From Lachnospiraceae bacterium (GTDB lineage: Bacteria > Bacillota > Clostridia > Lachnospirales > Lachnospiraceae), in assembly GCA_017441265.1 (NCBI GenBank), contig JAFRYE010000037.1, positions 16,557 through 80,556 of the forward strand: a DNA stretch of 64,000 nt, read 5' to 3'. Shown here piece after piece: positions 9,298 to 16,875 of this stretch (position 1 is its first letter; each line of letters opens with the position of its first letter). Both the position numbers and the translations under genes were made by a program. A model generated the notes under the pieces. It saw nothing but the letters and a program-made list of their open reading frames with translations, was not told the DNA's origin and made no database searches.

Positions 9298-9356
9298 CCT
9301 GCGGAATTTCCGCAGGCTACAACAAAGGCTGTCGCTTTGCCGCGGCAGCCTTTTGT
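9298..9356 (+). terminator. Two tandem hairpins ending the lipoprotein gene
   Basis: CCTGCGGA/TCCGCAGG hairpin near 9298-9317, then AAGGCTG/CAGCCTT (about 9325-9352) followed by TTTTG. Confidence 0.6.
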
Positions 9357-9389
9357 TCCATTTTCCACCGCACAGAAACGGAGGCAAGT

Positions 9390-10145
9390 ATGATCAGCAT
9401 AGACATCAGTACCGTTGACGAACTCCTGCACTTTGTGAAGGCCCTCGCAGACCGTCACGGCCGCGATACGCAGCTTTGGTACCGCGGCGAGGACAATTCC
9501 GCCCTCACTCTCGTTCCGTCCATCCAGCGCAGTGAGAAGCGTCTGCGGATGGAACGATTCCTCTCGAACGATTTCTACGTTCGCGCCATGCAGATCTCCG
9601 ACAACCCTCCGGAAAAACACAATTACGCGCACTGGGTAGCACTGATGCAGCATTACGGTCTGCCGACGCGGATCCTCGACTGGTCGCGCTCTCCGCTGGT
9701 CGCCGTATTTTTCGCCACGGAAACGTACCGCACGTCGCCCGACACGGACGCCTGCGTCTGGGTTCTCGTCCCCGACAGTTTCAACGAGATGGAAGGCTTC
9801 GGCCGATGCATTTACCCCATCGACGCGGACACCGCGCAGGAAATGCTCCTGCCGGCGTTCAAGCATCTTCATCACAATCCCGCTCTCGAGGACAAGATCC
9901 TGGCTTGCGCTTCCACGGACCAGAACCTTCGGATGTACTCGCAGCAGTCCTGCTTCACAGTGCACAACTCGCTCCGCAAGCTCGAGGACATCTGCAACGA
10001 GCAGATGCTCTACAAGATCATCATTCCCCGCGACCGCAAGCAATACTTCATCGAAAGCCTCGGTGTGCTGGGAATCACGGAGGGATTCATCTACCCGGAT
10101 CTGGAGCACATCTGCCGCGATCTGCGGAAGTTTTATGATATCTGA
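9390..10145 (+). CDS. FRG-domain protein
   Basis: 251 residues. The ATG at 9390 is chosen because it follows ACGGAGG; an earlier in-frame ATG at 9288 would translate terminator sequence. Features of the FRG domain are visible: LWYRGEDN near the N-terminus and HYGLPTRILDWSRSPLVAVFFA (about residues 88-109). No catalytic activity is established for this domain; it occurs alone and fused to nucleotide- or phage-defence proteins. The gene stands alone between terminators, so context gives no function. No signal peptide; cytoplasmic. Confidence 0.82.
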   Translation: MISIDISTVDELLHFVKALADRHGRDTQLWYRGEDNSALTLVPSIQRSEKRLRMERFLSNDFYVRAMQISDNPPEKHNYAHWVALMQHYGLPTRILDWSRSPLVAVFFATETYRTSPDTDACVWVLVPDSFNEMEGFGRCIYPIDADTAQEMLLPAFKHLHHNPALEDKILACASTDQNLRMYSQQSCFTVHNSLRKLEDICNEQMLYKIIIPRDRKQYFIESLGVLGITEGFIYPDLEHICRDLRKFYDI

Positions 10146-10151
10146 TTCCGG

Positions 10152-10199
10152 CAATCAAAAGACGGCGTCCACACAAAGTGCGACGCCGTCTTTTGATTG
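10152..10199. terminator. Bidirectional terminator between convergent genes
   Basis: A perfect 18-bp inverted repeat (10152-10169 and 10182-10199) with A-run and T-run on the two sides. It serves the FRG gene and the membrane-protein gene facing it. Confidence 0.9.
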
Positions 10200-10205
10200 T
10201 AAAGC

Positions 10206-10790
10206 TCAATTCTTCTCAAGGAGGTTCAGCACTTCATCGATCTCATCGGCGCTTGTCGCCACTGCAACGATGCCGAACACACCGTTGTCGTGAACTGCAC
10301 GGAACGCCGCACACATGTAGGTCTCCTGCGAGCTGAACTCAAAGCAGAGGTAATCCTCGCCTGCGATCGTGCGGTGCGTCTGATCGATGGACATCTGCTG
10401 GACGGTTTTGCCCATGGGGACGCTGATCGATCCGCCGCTGCCGCCGAATTCCTGCAGGAACTCTTCCTCGATCTTGTACATATCGGTCTCGCCCTCGCGG
10501 GTTACGACGATACCTGCAGCTACCGGCGAGTTTCTGAAAAATGCGAAGGGCGTCTCAAATCCGTTCGACATTCCGCCCACCTGCTGAATCTGGTAGGAAT
10601 CCGGAACATCAATCTTGACATCCGCCCACTTGTTCACGTAACTCGTGCCGTCCACAACGCCTGGGCTGTACTTGTGCGCGATCTTGATAACCAAGATGAC
10701 AACGATGACTGCGATCGTGATGAACGCTACGATGATGGAAGCGATGACCAGCGCTTCGCCGCGGTTTTTCTTTTGATCCATTTGATTCAT
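10206..10790 (-). CDS. Small single-pass membrane protein, unknown function
   Basis: 194 residues. Start chosen at the ATG of MNQMDQKKN, downstream of AAAGGAG (spacing about 12). A basic N-terminus precedes one long membrane helix (about 12-36), then an external domain of about 150 residues with no recognisable family: alternating hydrophobic and polar residues and an FRNSP segment. It follows the GH130 gene on the same strand with about 50 bp between and may share its transcript. The terminator at 10152 ends it. Confidence 0.68.
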   Translation of the reverse strand: MNQMDQKKNRGEALVIASIIVAFITIAVIVVILVIKIAHKYSPGVVDGTSYVNKWADVKIDVPDSYQIQQVGGMSNGFETPFAFFRNSPVAAGIVVTREGETDMYKIEEEFLQEFGGSGGSISVPMGKTVQQMSIDQTHRTIAGEDYLCFEFSSQETYMCAAFRAVHDNGVFGIVAVATSADEIDEVLNLLEKN

Positions 10791-10842
10791 TTTTTCTTTT
10801 CTCTCCTTTGATGCGCTATATGATATTCGGTCTGAACCTGCC

Positions 10843-11826
10843 TTATTGAATTGCATTCCTGCGGATGTAATCCGTCAGCTCATCGACCTGCGCAAACGCG
10901 AGGGCCACAACCGTGTCCGCCGCGCCGTAGTAGATGGCGATCCTGCCGGTCGCCGCATCCGTGAGGGTCGCACAAGGGAAGCAGACATTCGGAACGTCGC
11001 CGACACACTCGTAGGTGGTTTCCGGATGAAGCAAAAACGGTTTGCAGCGAGCGATGATCTTCCACGGCTCGTCCTTGTCGAGAAGCGCTCCTCCGATGGA
11101 GTAGATCATGCCGTTGCATGTAGTTCCGACTCCGTGGAAAATGAGCAGCCATCCCTCGTCGGTCTCGATCGGGATCGGACCGGCGCCGACTTTCGTCCAT
11201 GCCCAGCCTCCCGGGCTCATCACATGGTGATGACATCCCCAGTGGATCATGTCCGGGCTCTCCGACAAAAACATCTCGCCGAACGGCGTGTGGCCGTTGT
11301 CGGAAGGGCGCGAGAACATCATGTATTTGCCGTTCACTTTGCGAGGGAACAGCACGCCGTTGCGGTTGTACGGAAGATACGCATCCGGCAACCGGTAAAA
11401 CGTCTTGAAATCATAGGAGTACGCAACGCCGATCGTCGGGCCGTAACTGCCCTCAAACGGACTGCACCAGGTTACGTAGTAGCGGTCCTCAATAAAACAA
11501 ACCCGGGGATCATAGCCGTTCGCAAGTCCGACGCATTCGCCGGTCTTCTCACAGTAGAGCCGAAGCACTTCGTGCTCTATCTCCCAGTGGATCGCATCCT
11601 TGCTTCTGCCGAGGAACAATTGCTGTTCCATCGCCTTGTTATCGCTTCGGAACACACCGACAAACTCTCCGTCCTTCGCGATCACGGCACTGTTGAAAAT
11701 GCTGTTTGCCGACGGAATATCATGGCGTCCGACGATGGGATTGGCGCTGTATCGCCAAATAGGATCGGTACAACCGACCGGCCGTTCCTCCCAGGGAATA
11801 TTCGGGAGATTGGTTCCGATGATCAT
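10843..11826 (-). CDS. GH130 family glycoside phosphorylase/hydrolase
   Basis: 327 residues with the GH130 five-bladed propeller signature: FNSAVIAKDGEFVGVFR, the catalytic-Asp region GYDPRVCFIEDRYYVTWC, RPSDNGHTPFGEMFLSESPDMIHWG and KVGAGPIPIETDEGWLLIFHGV. GH130 enzymes cleave beta-mannosides, usually by phosphorolysis giving mannose-1-phosphate. There is no signal peptide, so it works inside the cell on imported oligosaccharides; exact substrate (mannosyl-glucose, mannobiose or mannosyl-GlcNAc) is not resolvable. It fits the importer operon about 4 kb away but is not in it. Confidence 0.9.
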   Translation of the reverse strand: MIIGTNLPNIPWEERPVGCTDPIWRYSANPIVGRHDIPSANSIFNSAVIAKDGEFVGVFRSDNKAMEQQLFLGRSKDAIHWEIEHEVLRLYCEKTGECVGLANGYDPRVCFIEDRYYVTWCSPFEGSYGPTIGVAYSYDFKTFYRLPDAYLPYNRNGVLFPRKVNGKYMMFSRPSDNGHTPFGEMFLSESPDMIHWGCHHHVMSPGGWAWTKVGAGPIPIETDEGWLLIFHGVGTTCNGMIYSIGGALLDKDEPWKIIARCKPFLLHPETTYECVGDVPNVCFPCATLTDAATGRIAIYYGAADTVVALAFAQVDELTDYIRRNAIQ

Positions 11827-11890
11827 GGCAGCCTCCTGTCCGCCCCTGACGGGGCATCCTGTATTGAATTGTCGTTTATAGTCTGATCGC

Positions 11891-13009
11891 TTACTGCTTT
11901 ACGGCGTTGTCGCGAAGGAACGCGAGCACCTTATCGTTCAGCGCGCAGTACATGAGATAATCCTTGCCGTACTCGGCCTCGAAATCCGCCTTGACCGTGA
12001 CGCCTGCCTTGCTCATGAAGCCTGCGACCGCCTCGTCATACTCCTCGGTCGTGAGCGTCATATTTTCCGCCTTGGCGATCTCCTGCAGTACCATGAATTC
12101 CTTCACGGTTCTCTCCGATGCCGCACGATTGTCCGCAAGGAACTCCGAATACGATTTTCCGGTCGCGCTGTAAAGCGTTTTGTACATCGTCTCTTCATCC
12201 GTTTTGTAATATGCGGCATACTGGCGAAGTTTCGCCAGATTCTGATCATAGTAGTAATCAATATCCTTCTGATCGATCGAAGCGAATACCGCGTTCTGAA
12301 TCACCTGATCCAGGATCTGATCCCACATGGAGTCATCGGCATCCTGCTCCGCTTCCTGCTTCAATTCCTTGAGGAGCAGCTCGCGAAGTTCCGCCGCCGA
12401 CGTTGCCACGTTGGAAAGGTACCGCTTGACATACGCATCATCGATATCCTCAACAGCTGTTCCGACATAGTTGATGGTGACCGTAAAAATGGTAGCCACT
12501 CCGGCGAGGTTCGGATTGTTCGGATACGAGTCGGGGAACGTGACGTTGATGTCCACCGTCTCTCCGACTGTCTTTCCGATCAGCGAAGACTCAAAACCGG
12601 GGATGAACTTGTTGGAACCGATGACCAGAAACGCATCCTTGGCCGTGCCGCCGTCAAATGCCACATTGCTGCTCGCGAGTCTTCCCGAGTAATCGATGTT
12701 GAGCGCATCGCCTTCCTTGACAAGCGTGCCGGTTCTTAACTCATCCTTCTTATAGTTGGGATACTGCCGCAATACGGCGGCAATTTCCTTGTTGACATCC
12801 TCCTCCGTGACTTCCTTAACCTCGCGCGTGTATGTCATTCCCTTGTACGCGCCGAGTTTCACGGAACCGCCGCAGGGATGATACTTTCCTTCCGTTGCGG
12901 TCCCCGTCGGAGTCGTTGTGTTCGTTGTGTTGTTCTTATCGCCGCAGGCGGTGAGCATAGCAAGCGCCAGCGATGCGAAAAATGCCAATACCAATACTTT
13001 CTTTCTCAT
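11891..13009 (-). CDS. Surface lipoprotein resembling trigger factor (FKBP-type prolyl isomerase)
   Basis: 372 residues: signal peptide with lipobox LTAC (Cys22), a short Thr-rich spacer, an FKBP-like isomerase region (about 95-185, NIDYSGRLASSNVAFDGGTA and NKFIPGFESSLIGKTVGE) and a helical C-terminal region like the chaperone domain of trigger factor (about 190-372). Cytoplasmic trigger factor has an additional ribosome-binding domain, missing here. It therefore looks like an exported folding factor acting at the outer face of the membrane. ATG preceded by CGGAGG. The mature N-terminus CGDKNNT is nearly the same as that of the lipoprotein at 8345. Confidence 0.85.
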   Translation of the reverse strand: MRKKVLVLAFFASLALAMLTACGDKNNTTNTTTPTGTATEGKYHPCGGSVKLGAYKGMTYTREVKEVTEEDVNKEIAAVLRQYPNYKKDELRTGTLVKEGDALNIDYSGRLASSNVAFDGGTAKDAFLVIGSNKFIPGFESSLIGKTVGETVDINVTFPDSYPNNPNLAGVATIFTVTINYVGTAVEDIDDAYVKRYLSNVATSAAELRELLLKELKQEAEQDADDSMWDQILDQVIQNAVFASIDQKDIDYYYDQNLAKLRQYAAYYKTDEETMYKTLYSATGKSYSEFLADNRAASERTVKEFMVLQEIAKAENMTLTTEEYDEAVAGFMSKAGVTVKADFEAEYGKDYLMYCALNDKVLAFLRDNAVKQ

Positions 13010-13041
13010 TCTAACCTCCGTGCTGAAAATTCAGCCACTTC

Positions 13042-13070
13042 ATTCTATCAAACCCGATGGTAAAAGTAAA
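13042..13070 (-). promoter_or_regulatory. Promoter of the trigger-factor-like lipoprotein gene
   Basis: On the minus strand TTTACT (13070-13065), 17 bp, TAGAAT (13047-13042), about 35 bp before the ATG. Confidence 0.65.
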
Positions 13071-13092
13071 GCAAATTAACAAAGAGAACACA

Positions 13093-13134
13093 CAAAAAGA
13101 GCCCTCGTTGCCGCCATACAGGCAACGGGGGCTC
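13093..13134 (-). terminator. Terminator of the DUF308 gene
   Basis: 14-bp nearly perfect stem (13099-13112 with 13121-13134) followed on the minus strand by TTTTTG. Confidence 0.85.
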
Positions 13135-13154
13135 AGCAATTCATAATCCAAAGA

Positions 13155-13766
13155 TCAGGTGTTCTCTTCCGCCGGTTCCTCGTCCCGCTCTTCGCCGAGG
13201 TTTGACATGTTGACCTCGCCCTGCTTGCGGCCGATCACCTTGCGGATGCGAGCCAGCACGAACGCGGATACCAGATCGGTGAAACCGCTGTAGATCAACC
13301 CGACGCCGATCCACGTGTCCATATTGCTCTTGATCACTCCGATCATCAGGATAAAACCGTACACGATACCAATCAGCGCGATGATCGCGTGAACGATCCA
13401 GGTCCCGTGCTTTAAACGCTTCATATCCCAGCTGTTCTGGAATTTCGCGGTTCCGCTGAAGAGGATCAGGAAGGACAATACCACCGGCAGATGAGCCATG
13501 ATCTCGTCATGCTTGACGAACATGGAAACGCCGATCAGCACCGCCGTCATCGCAATCGCCAGCACATAGCGCTGCGTATCGGCCATCGCTTCCTTGCGGA
13601 TGTAATCAACGACAAAACACAGTCCCGCAGCAACCGCTACAGCCGCCAGCACATAGCAGATCGTCGACTGCGTCTTATCCGGCCAGAGGAGCATGACAAC
13701 CCCGAGACCCACGAGAACCGCAGAGACAAAAATGATGTCCAGTTTCATTTTCCGAATAAAATTCAT
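13155..13766 (-). CDS. DUF308/HdeD-like membrane protein
   Basis: 203 residues. Six closely spaced hydrophobic segments between about 8 and 170 resemble the HdeD/DUF308 family, whose molecular role is not known in Firmicutes (the E. coli member is linked to acid stress). The C-terminal 30 residues are charged and cytoplasmic (GRKQGEVNMSNLGEERDEEPAEE). The start codon region contains the word GGAAAATG (13746-13753), read here as CGG AAA ATG. It is followed by a terminator and is probably transcribed alone or with the upstream diguanylate cyclase. Confidence 0.75.
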   Translation of the reverse strand: MNFIRKMKLDIIFVSAVLVGLGVVMLLWPDKTQSTICYVLAAVAVAAGLCFVVDYIRKEAMADTQRYVLAIAMTAVLIGVSMFVKHDEIMAHLPVVLSFLILFSGTAKFQNSWDMKRLKHGTWIVHAIIALIGIVYGFILMIGVIKSNMDTWIGVGLIYSGFTDLVSAFVLARIRKVIGRKQGEVNMSNLGEERDEEPAEENT

Positions 13767-13808
13767 ACCGCACCCCCGTTACTTTCCCTTTGTATTCAAA
13801 ACACGACA

Positions 13809-14888
13809 CTAACCGCTGACGCACTGGTTCTTGCCATTGTGTTTTGCTGTGTAAAGCATCTTGTCAGCCACTCGGAAGAACTCCGAGGCCGTCATCGTGT
13901 AGGAGCTCAGCTGGAAAATACCGCAGCTGAACGTAATCCGGCCGTCCAGCCATTCGTATTCCGTGTTGCGGAATTCCTCCAGTGCCCGGTTCATCATGTT
14001 CGTCGCTTCCTTCACCTTGACGTTGGGGAAGATCACGCCGAACTCCTCACCGCCGTACCGGCATACGAAGTTGCTGTCGCCGCACCACTTCTGCAGCACG
14101 CGGGCAAGATTCAGGATGACCTCGTCGCCGTTGTTATGGCCGTAGGTATCGTTGACCTTCTTGAAATTGTCGATGTCGACCACTGCGAGCGTCAACGGAT
14201 CCTCGCCGCGGTTCTTCACGAAGGTATCCAGATATTCGTAAAATGCCGTATGGTTGTACAGGCCGGTCATCGGTTCTCTCTGCAGACGCATCTCAAGCCG
14301 CGAGTTGTCGCTCATATGGCTCTCGATCACGCCGTTATTTTCCAAAACGTACTCCATCAGGATCTCGTTGCAGAAACAACACAGAACCAAAAGGATCAGC
14401 GCCGTGAACACGTCGACTACAATGGTTTCCTTGCACGTCGGGAACAGCGGTCCGGTCCCCACATACTGCACGACGGTGATCAGACACAGGCCCTCGGTAG
14501 CACGGCACATCCAGCGCCGCCCGTAGACCGTCGACAGCGAGATCGGGATTGTGAACGAGCCGAACAAAACGGCGTTCTCGGCGCCCACGAAACATCCCAC
14601 GGTGCACAGCACCCAAAGGTACAGGATCGTCGCCAGATCCTTCCACTGCAGATCGATATTCGGCGAGTCGAGCATCTGCCACATCACGATATAGGCCGCC
14701 GTGAAGATTCCTCCCGGGATGAACACATAGACCTTCATGTAGTACTCGCGCGTGATGTTCGCATAGCGCGCGTCGATTTGTATCAGCATGTAGTACTGCA
14801 ACACCAGCAACACGAGGATGAGTGCCGTCACGACCAGCATGATGATCAGGAAATTCTTATGCAATTTTCTGTTGCTGTACTCCTGCAC
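13809..14888 (-). CDS. Membrane-bound diguanylate cyclase (GGDEF)
   Basis: 359 residues, GTG start at 14888 after GGAGGAGGG. Six or so membrane helices (about 12-190) are followed by a GGDEF domain (about 205-359) with intact RYGGEEFGVIF active site and the DIDNFKKVNDTYGHNNGDE metal/substrate motif. The product-inhibition I-site RxxD, expected five residues before GGEEF, is replaced by GDSN, so feedback by cyclic-di-GMP is unlikely. It converts two GTP to cyclic-di-GMP. The membrane part may sense a signal but shows no known sensor family. Confidence 0.9.
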   Translation of the reverse strand: MQEYSNRKLHKNFLIIMLVVTALILVLLVLQYYMLIQIDARYANITREYYMKVYVFIPGGIFTAAYIVMWQMLDSPNIDLQWKDLATILYLWVLCTVGCFVGAENAVLFGSFTIPISLSTVYGRRWMCRATEGLCLITVVQYVGTGPLFPTCKETIVVDVFTALILLVLCCFCNEILMEYVLENNGVIESHMSDNSRLEMRLQREPMTGLYNHTAFYEYLDTFVKNRGEDPLTLAVVDIDNFKKVNDTYGHNNGDEVILNLARVLQKWCGDSNFVCRYGGEEFGVIFPNVKVKEATNMMNRALEEFRNTEYEWLDGRITFSCGIFQLSSYTMTASEFFRVADKMLYTAKHNGKNQCVSG

Positions 14889-14915
14889 GATACCCTCCTC
14901 CGTTGAAATCTGCCG

Positions 14916-16496
14916 CTACAGATGCAAGATCGTAGTGGCCAATGCAAAAAATACAAAAAGCGAAACCGCATCGACGATCGTCGTGATGAACGGACTTGCC
15001 ATGACCGCCGGGTCAAACCCGAGTTTGCTGACGATAAGCGGCAACGTACACCCCAGAAACTCCGCCGCGACCACCGTCGCCATCAGCGTGAGGCACACAA
15101 CCAGCGCCACGGGAACCGTGATCGGTTGATGCATCAATAATTTGTCGACTAAAAAGATCTTTCCGAACGAGACCACCGCAAGGCTTCCGCCGCACAAAAG
15201 CGCGACGCGGACTTCCTTCCAGATGATCCGCAAAATGTCGGAGAATTCGACTTCTCCGAGGGACAGCGCACGGATCACCGTAACGCTTGCCTGACTGCCG
15301 GAGTTACCGCCGGTGTCCATCAGCATCGGGATGAACAGCGTGAGCACCGCCTGCGCTCGAAGCGACTCCTCAAACGAACCGATGATCATGCCGGTGAACG
15401 TCGCCGAGACCATCAACAACAAAAGCCAGATGATGCGGGAGCGATACAGTTCCAGGGGGCTCGTACGAAGATACGGCTTCTCCGTCGGGAGCATAGCGTT
15501 CATCTTCGCGAAGTCCTCTTCCGTCTCGTCCTGCAGGACATCGATAGCGTCGTCGACGGTGACGATACCGACCAGTCGGTTTTCGGCATCCACAACAGGA
15601 AGCGCGAGGGCGTCGTACTTACTGATCGTGGTTGCCACATCCTCTTTATCCTCGAGGGTGTTCACGCTGATGACATGGTCTTCCATGATGTCCGCAATCT
15701 TCGTGTTGCGGTCCGCCACCAGCATATCCTTGACCGTGACAACGCCGATCAGATGGCTGTTCCGATCCGTCACGTAACAGGTATAAATAGTCTCTTTGTC
15801 GATCGCGACCTTGCGGATCAATGCGAATGCCTCATCGACCGTCATGTCCGGCTTCAGCCGCACAAACTCGGTGGTCATGATGCTTCCCGCACTGTCCTCG
15901 GGGTACTTCAGCAGTTCGTTGACGATCTTCCGCGCCTCGGGCGTCACGTTCTGCAGGATACGTTTTACGACGTTGGCCGGCATCTCATCGACGATGTCGG
16001 CGGTATCGTCCATGTACATCTCTTCCAGGACGTTCCGCAACTCCAGATCACTGAAGGACTCGATCAGGATCTGCTGCATGTCGCTGTCGAGCTCGACGAA
16101 CACTTCGGCCGCCAGCTCTTTCGGCAGGATCCGGAACACGACCGCGTATTGCTGTTTCGGAAGTTCGTCGAAAAATTCGGCGATATCCACCGGTTCCGCG
16201 TCGCGGAGCATCTGCCGCAGCATCGCGTACCGTTTTTCCTCCACCAGCTCCAAAGCCGCATCCACATCCAGTCCCCGCTCCTCATGCTCGGGTTCCTCTG
16301 CCGGCTTCTCCGGTTCCGCTACCGCGGAATCCGCGTCTTTCGCGGTTTCGGAAACTCCCCCTGCAATCTCTTCCCCCGCATTGTCTGCGGCCTGCGCCGC
16401 CTCAAGGATCACGTCGGTGTTCGCCGCGCGATCCGAAGTCCCGGGTACGGTTACATCCGTCTCGGGCGTCATCTCCATCATGTCTTTCGTTTCCAT
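14916..16496 (-). CDS. mgtE: Magnesium transporter MgtE
   Basis: 526 residues from the ATG at 16496, which follows CGGAGGG; an in-frame start 16 codons earlier has no such site. Order: an extra acidic Glu/Asp/Ala-rich N-terminal tail (about 1-80) not found in standard MgtE, the MgtE_N superhelical domain (about 85-190), two CBS domains (about 195-315) that bind Mg2+ and gate the pore, and five membrane helices (about 350-526), with the pore-lining PMLMDTGGNSGSQAS motif. It imports Mg2+ down the membrane potential. The gene has an approximately 320-nt leader with a probable leader peptide (see 16655-16738). No M-box consensus is visible in it. Confidence 0.93.
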   Translation of the reverse strand: METKDMMEMTPETDVTVPGTSDRAANTDVILEAAQAADNAGEEIAGGVSETAKDADSAVAEPEKPAEEPEHEERGLDVDAALELVEEKRYAMLRQMLRDAEPVDIAEFFDELPKQQYAVVFRILPKELAAEVFVELDSDMQQILIESFSDLELRNVLEEMYMDDTADIVDEMPANVVKRILQNVTPEARKIVNELLKYPEDSAGSIMTTEFVRLKPDMTVDEAFALIRKVAIDKETIYTCYVTDRNSHLIGVVTVKDMLVADRNTKIADIMEDHVISVNTLEDKEDVATTISKYDALALPVVDAENRLVGIVTVDDAIDVLQDETEEDFAKMNAMLPTEKPYLRTSPLELYRSRIIWLLLLMVSATFTGMIIGSFEESLRAQAVLTLFIPMLMDTGGNSGSQASVTVIRALSLGEVEFSDILRIIWKEVRVALLCGGSLAVVSFGKIFLVDKLLMHQPITVPVALVVCLTLMATVVAAEFLGCTLPLIVSKLGFDPAVMASPFITTIVDAVSLFVFFALATTILHL

Positions 16497-16814
16497 GAAT
16501 AGACCCTCCGCTTCACACATTTCCCCCTCCCGGGGTACGATCACTTCCTCTTCGAAGTGCTCACGCGCTGAACACGGAACCTATCCGGGTACTCTGCCAC
16601 TGCCGTCCGCAGCTCCCGGGAAACGAAACGGTTTCGGGACCGTCGACTCTCCGGTTACTGCACAACCTTTGAAGTGTGAATTAAGCGGCACGAGTGATAC
16701 CCTGTTGAGTTCGTGCCACTGCCACTGTCACTGTCCACAAGAAACCTCCTTATCATCCAAAATGCTTTACGGAAAATGGGAAAATCAAACACTTCAGTAC
16801 TTTATCACATTACC
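16497..16814 (-). promoter_or_regulatory. Long structured 5' leader of mgtE
   Basis: About 318 nt from the predicted transcription start to the ATG. It contains, in order: two AAAATG words in the region 16755-16780, the leader ORF, a GGCACGA/TCGTGCC hairpin inside that ORF, a CGAAAC/GTTTCG palindrome near 16625-16637, and a CCCGGGAG..ACCCGG stem near 16585-16620. Leader translation and these hairpins could switch mgtE expression. No known riboswitch class is recognised. Confidence 0.45.
16655..16738 (-). CDS. Probable mgtE leader peptide (27 residues)
   Basis: On the minus strand a near-perfect AAGGAGG is followed after six bases by GTG and an open frame of 27 codons ending in TAA at 16657-16655. 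The product starts MDSDSGSG and ends KVVQ. It lies between the promoter at 16821-16849 and mgtE. Its first third contains an inverted repeat GGCACGA/TCGTGCC, so translation would open a hairpin. Acidic residues at positions 2 and 4 recall Mg2+-sensing leader peptides such as MgtL, which stall or abort when Mg2+ is low; that link is inference. A TTG two bases earlier would open a different 19-codon frame, so the frame is not certain. Confidence 0.5.
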   Translation of the reverse strand: MDSDSGSGTNSTGYHSCRLIHTSKVVQ

Positions 16815-16820
16815 ATCCTA

Positions 16821-16849
16821 ATTATAGCACCGCCGCCGGGGAAAGTACA
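16821..16849 (-). promoter_or_regulatory. Promoter of the mgtE leader
   Basis: Minus strand TGTACT (16849-16844), 17 bp, TATAAT (16826-16821). Confidence 0.6.
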
Positions 16850-16875
16850 CGCGCCCGGCCAAGGTTTCAAGGATT

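Noticed and set aside
9288..9389. Longer FRG protein starting at 9288
   Set aside because: Those codons lie in the terminator hairpins of the preceding gene; a good ribosome site precedes ATG 9390.
16497..16814. M-box (ykoK) riboswitch before mgtE
   Set aside because: None of the conserved M-box blocks could be found by eye; a covariance search would settle it.
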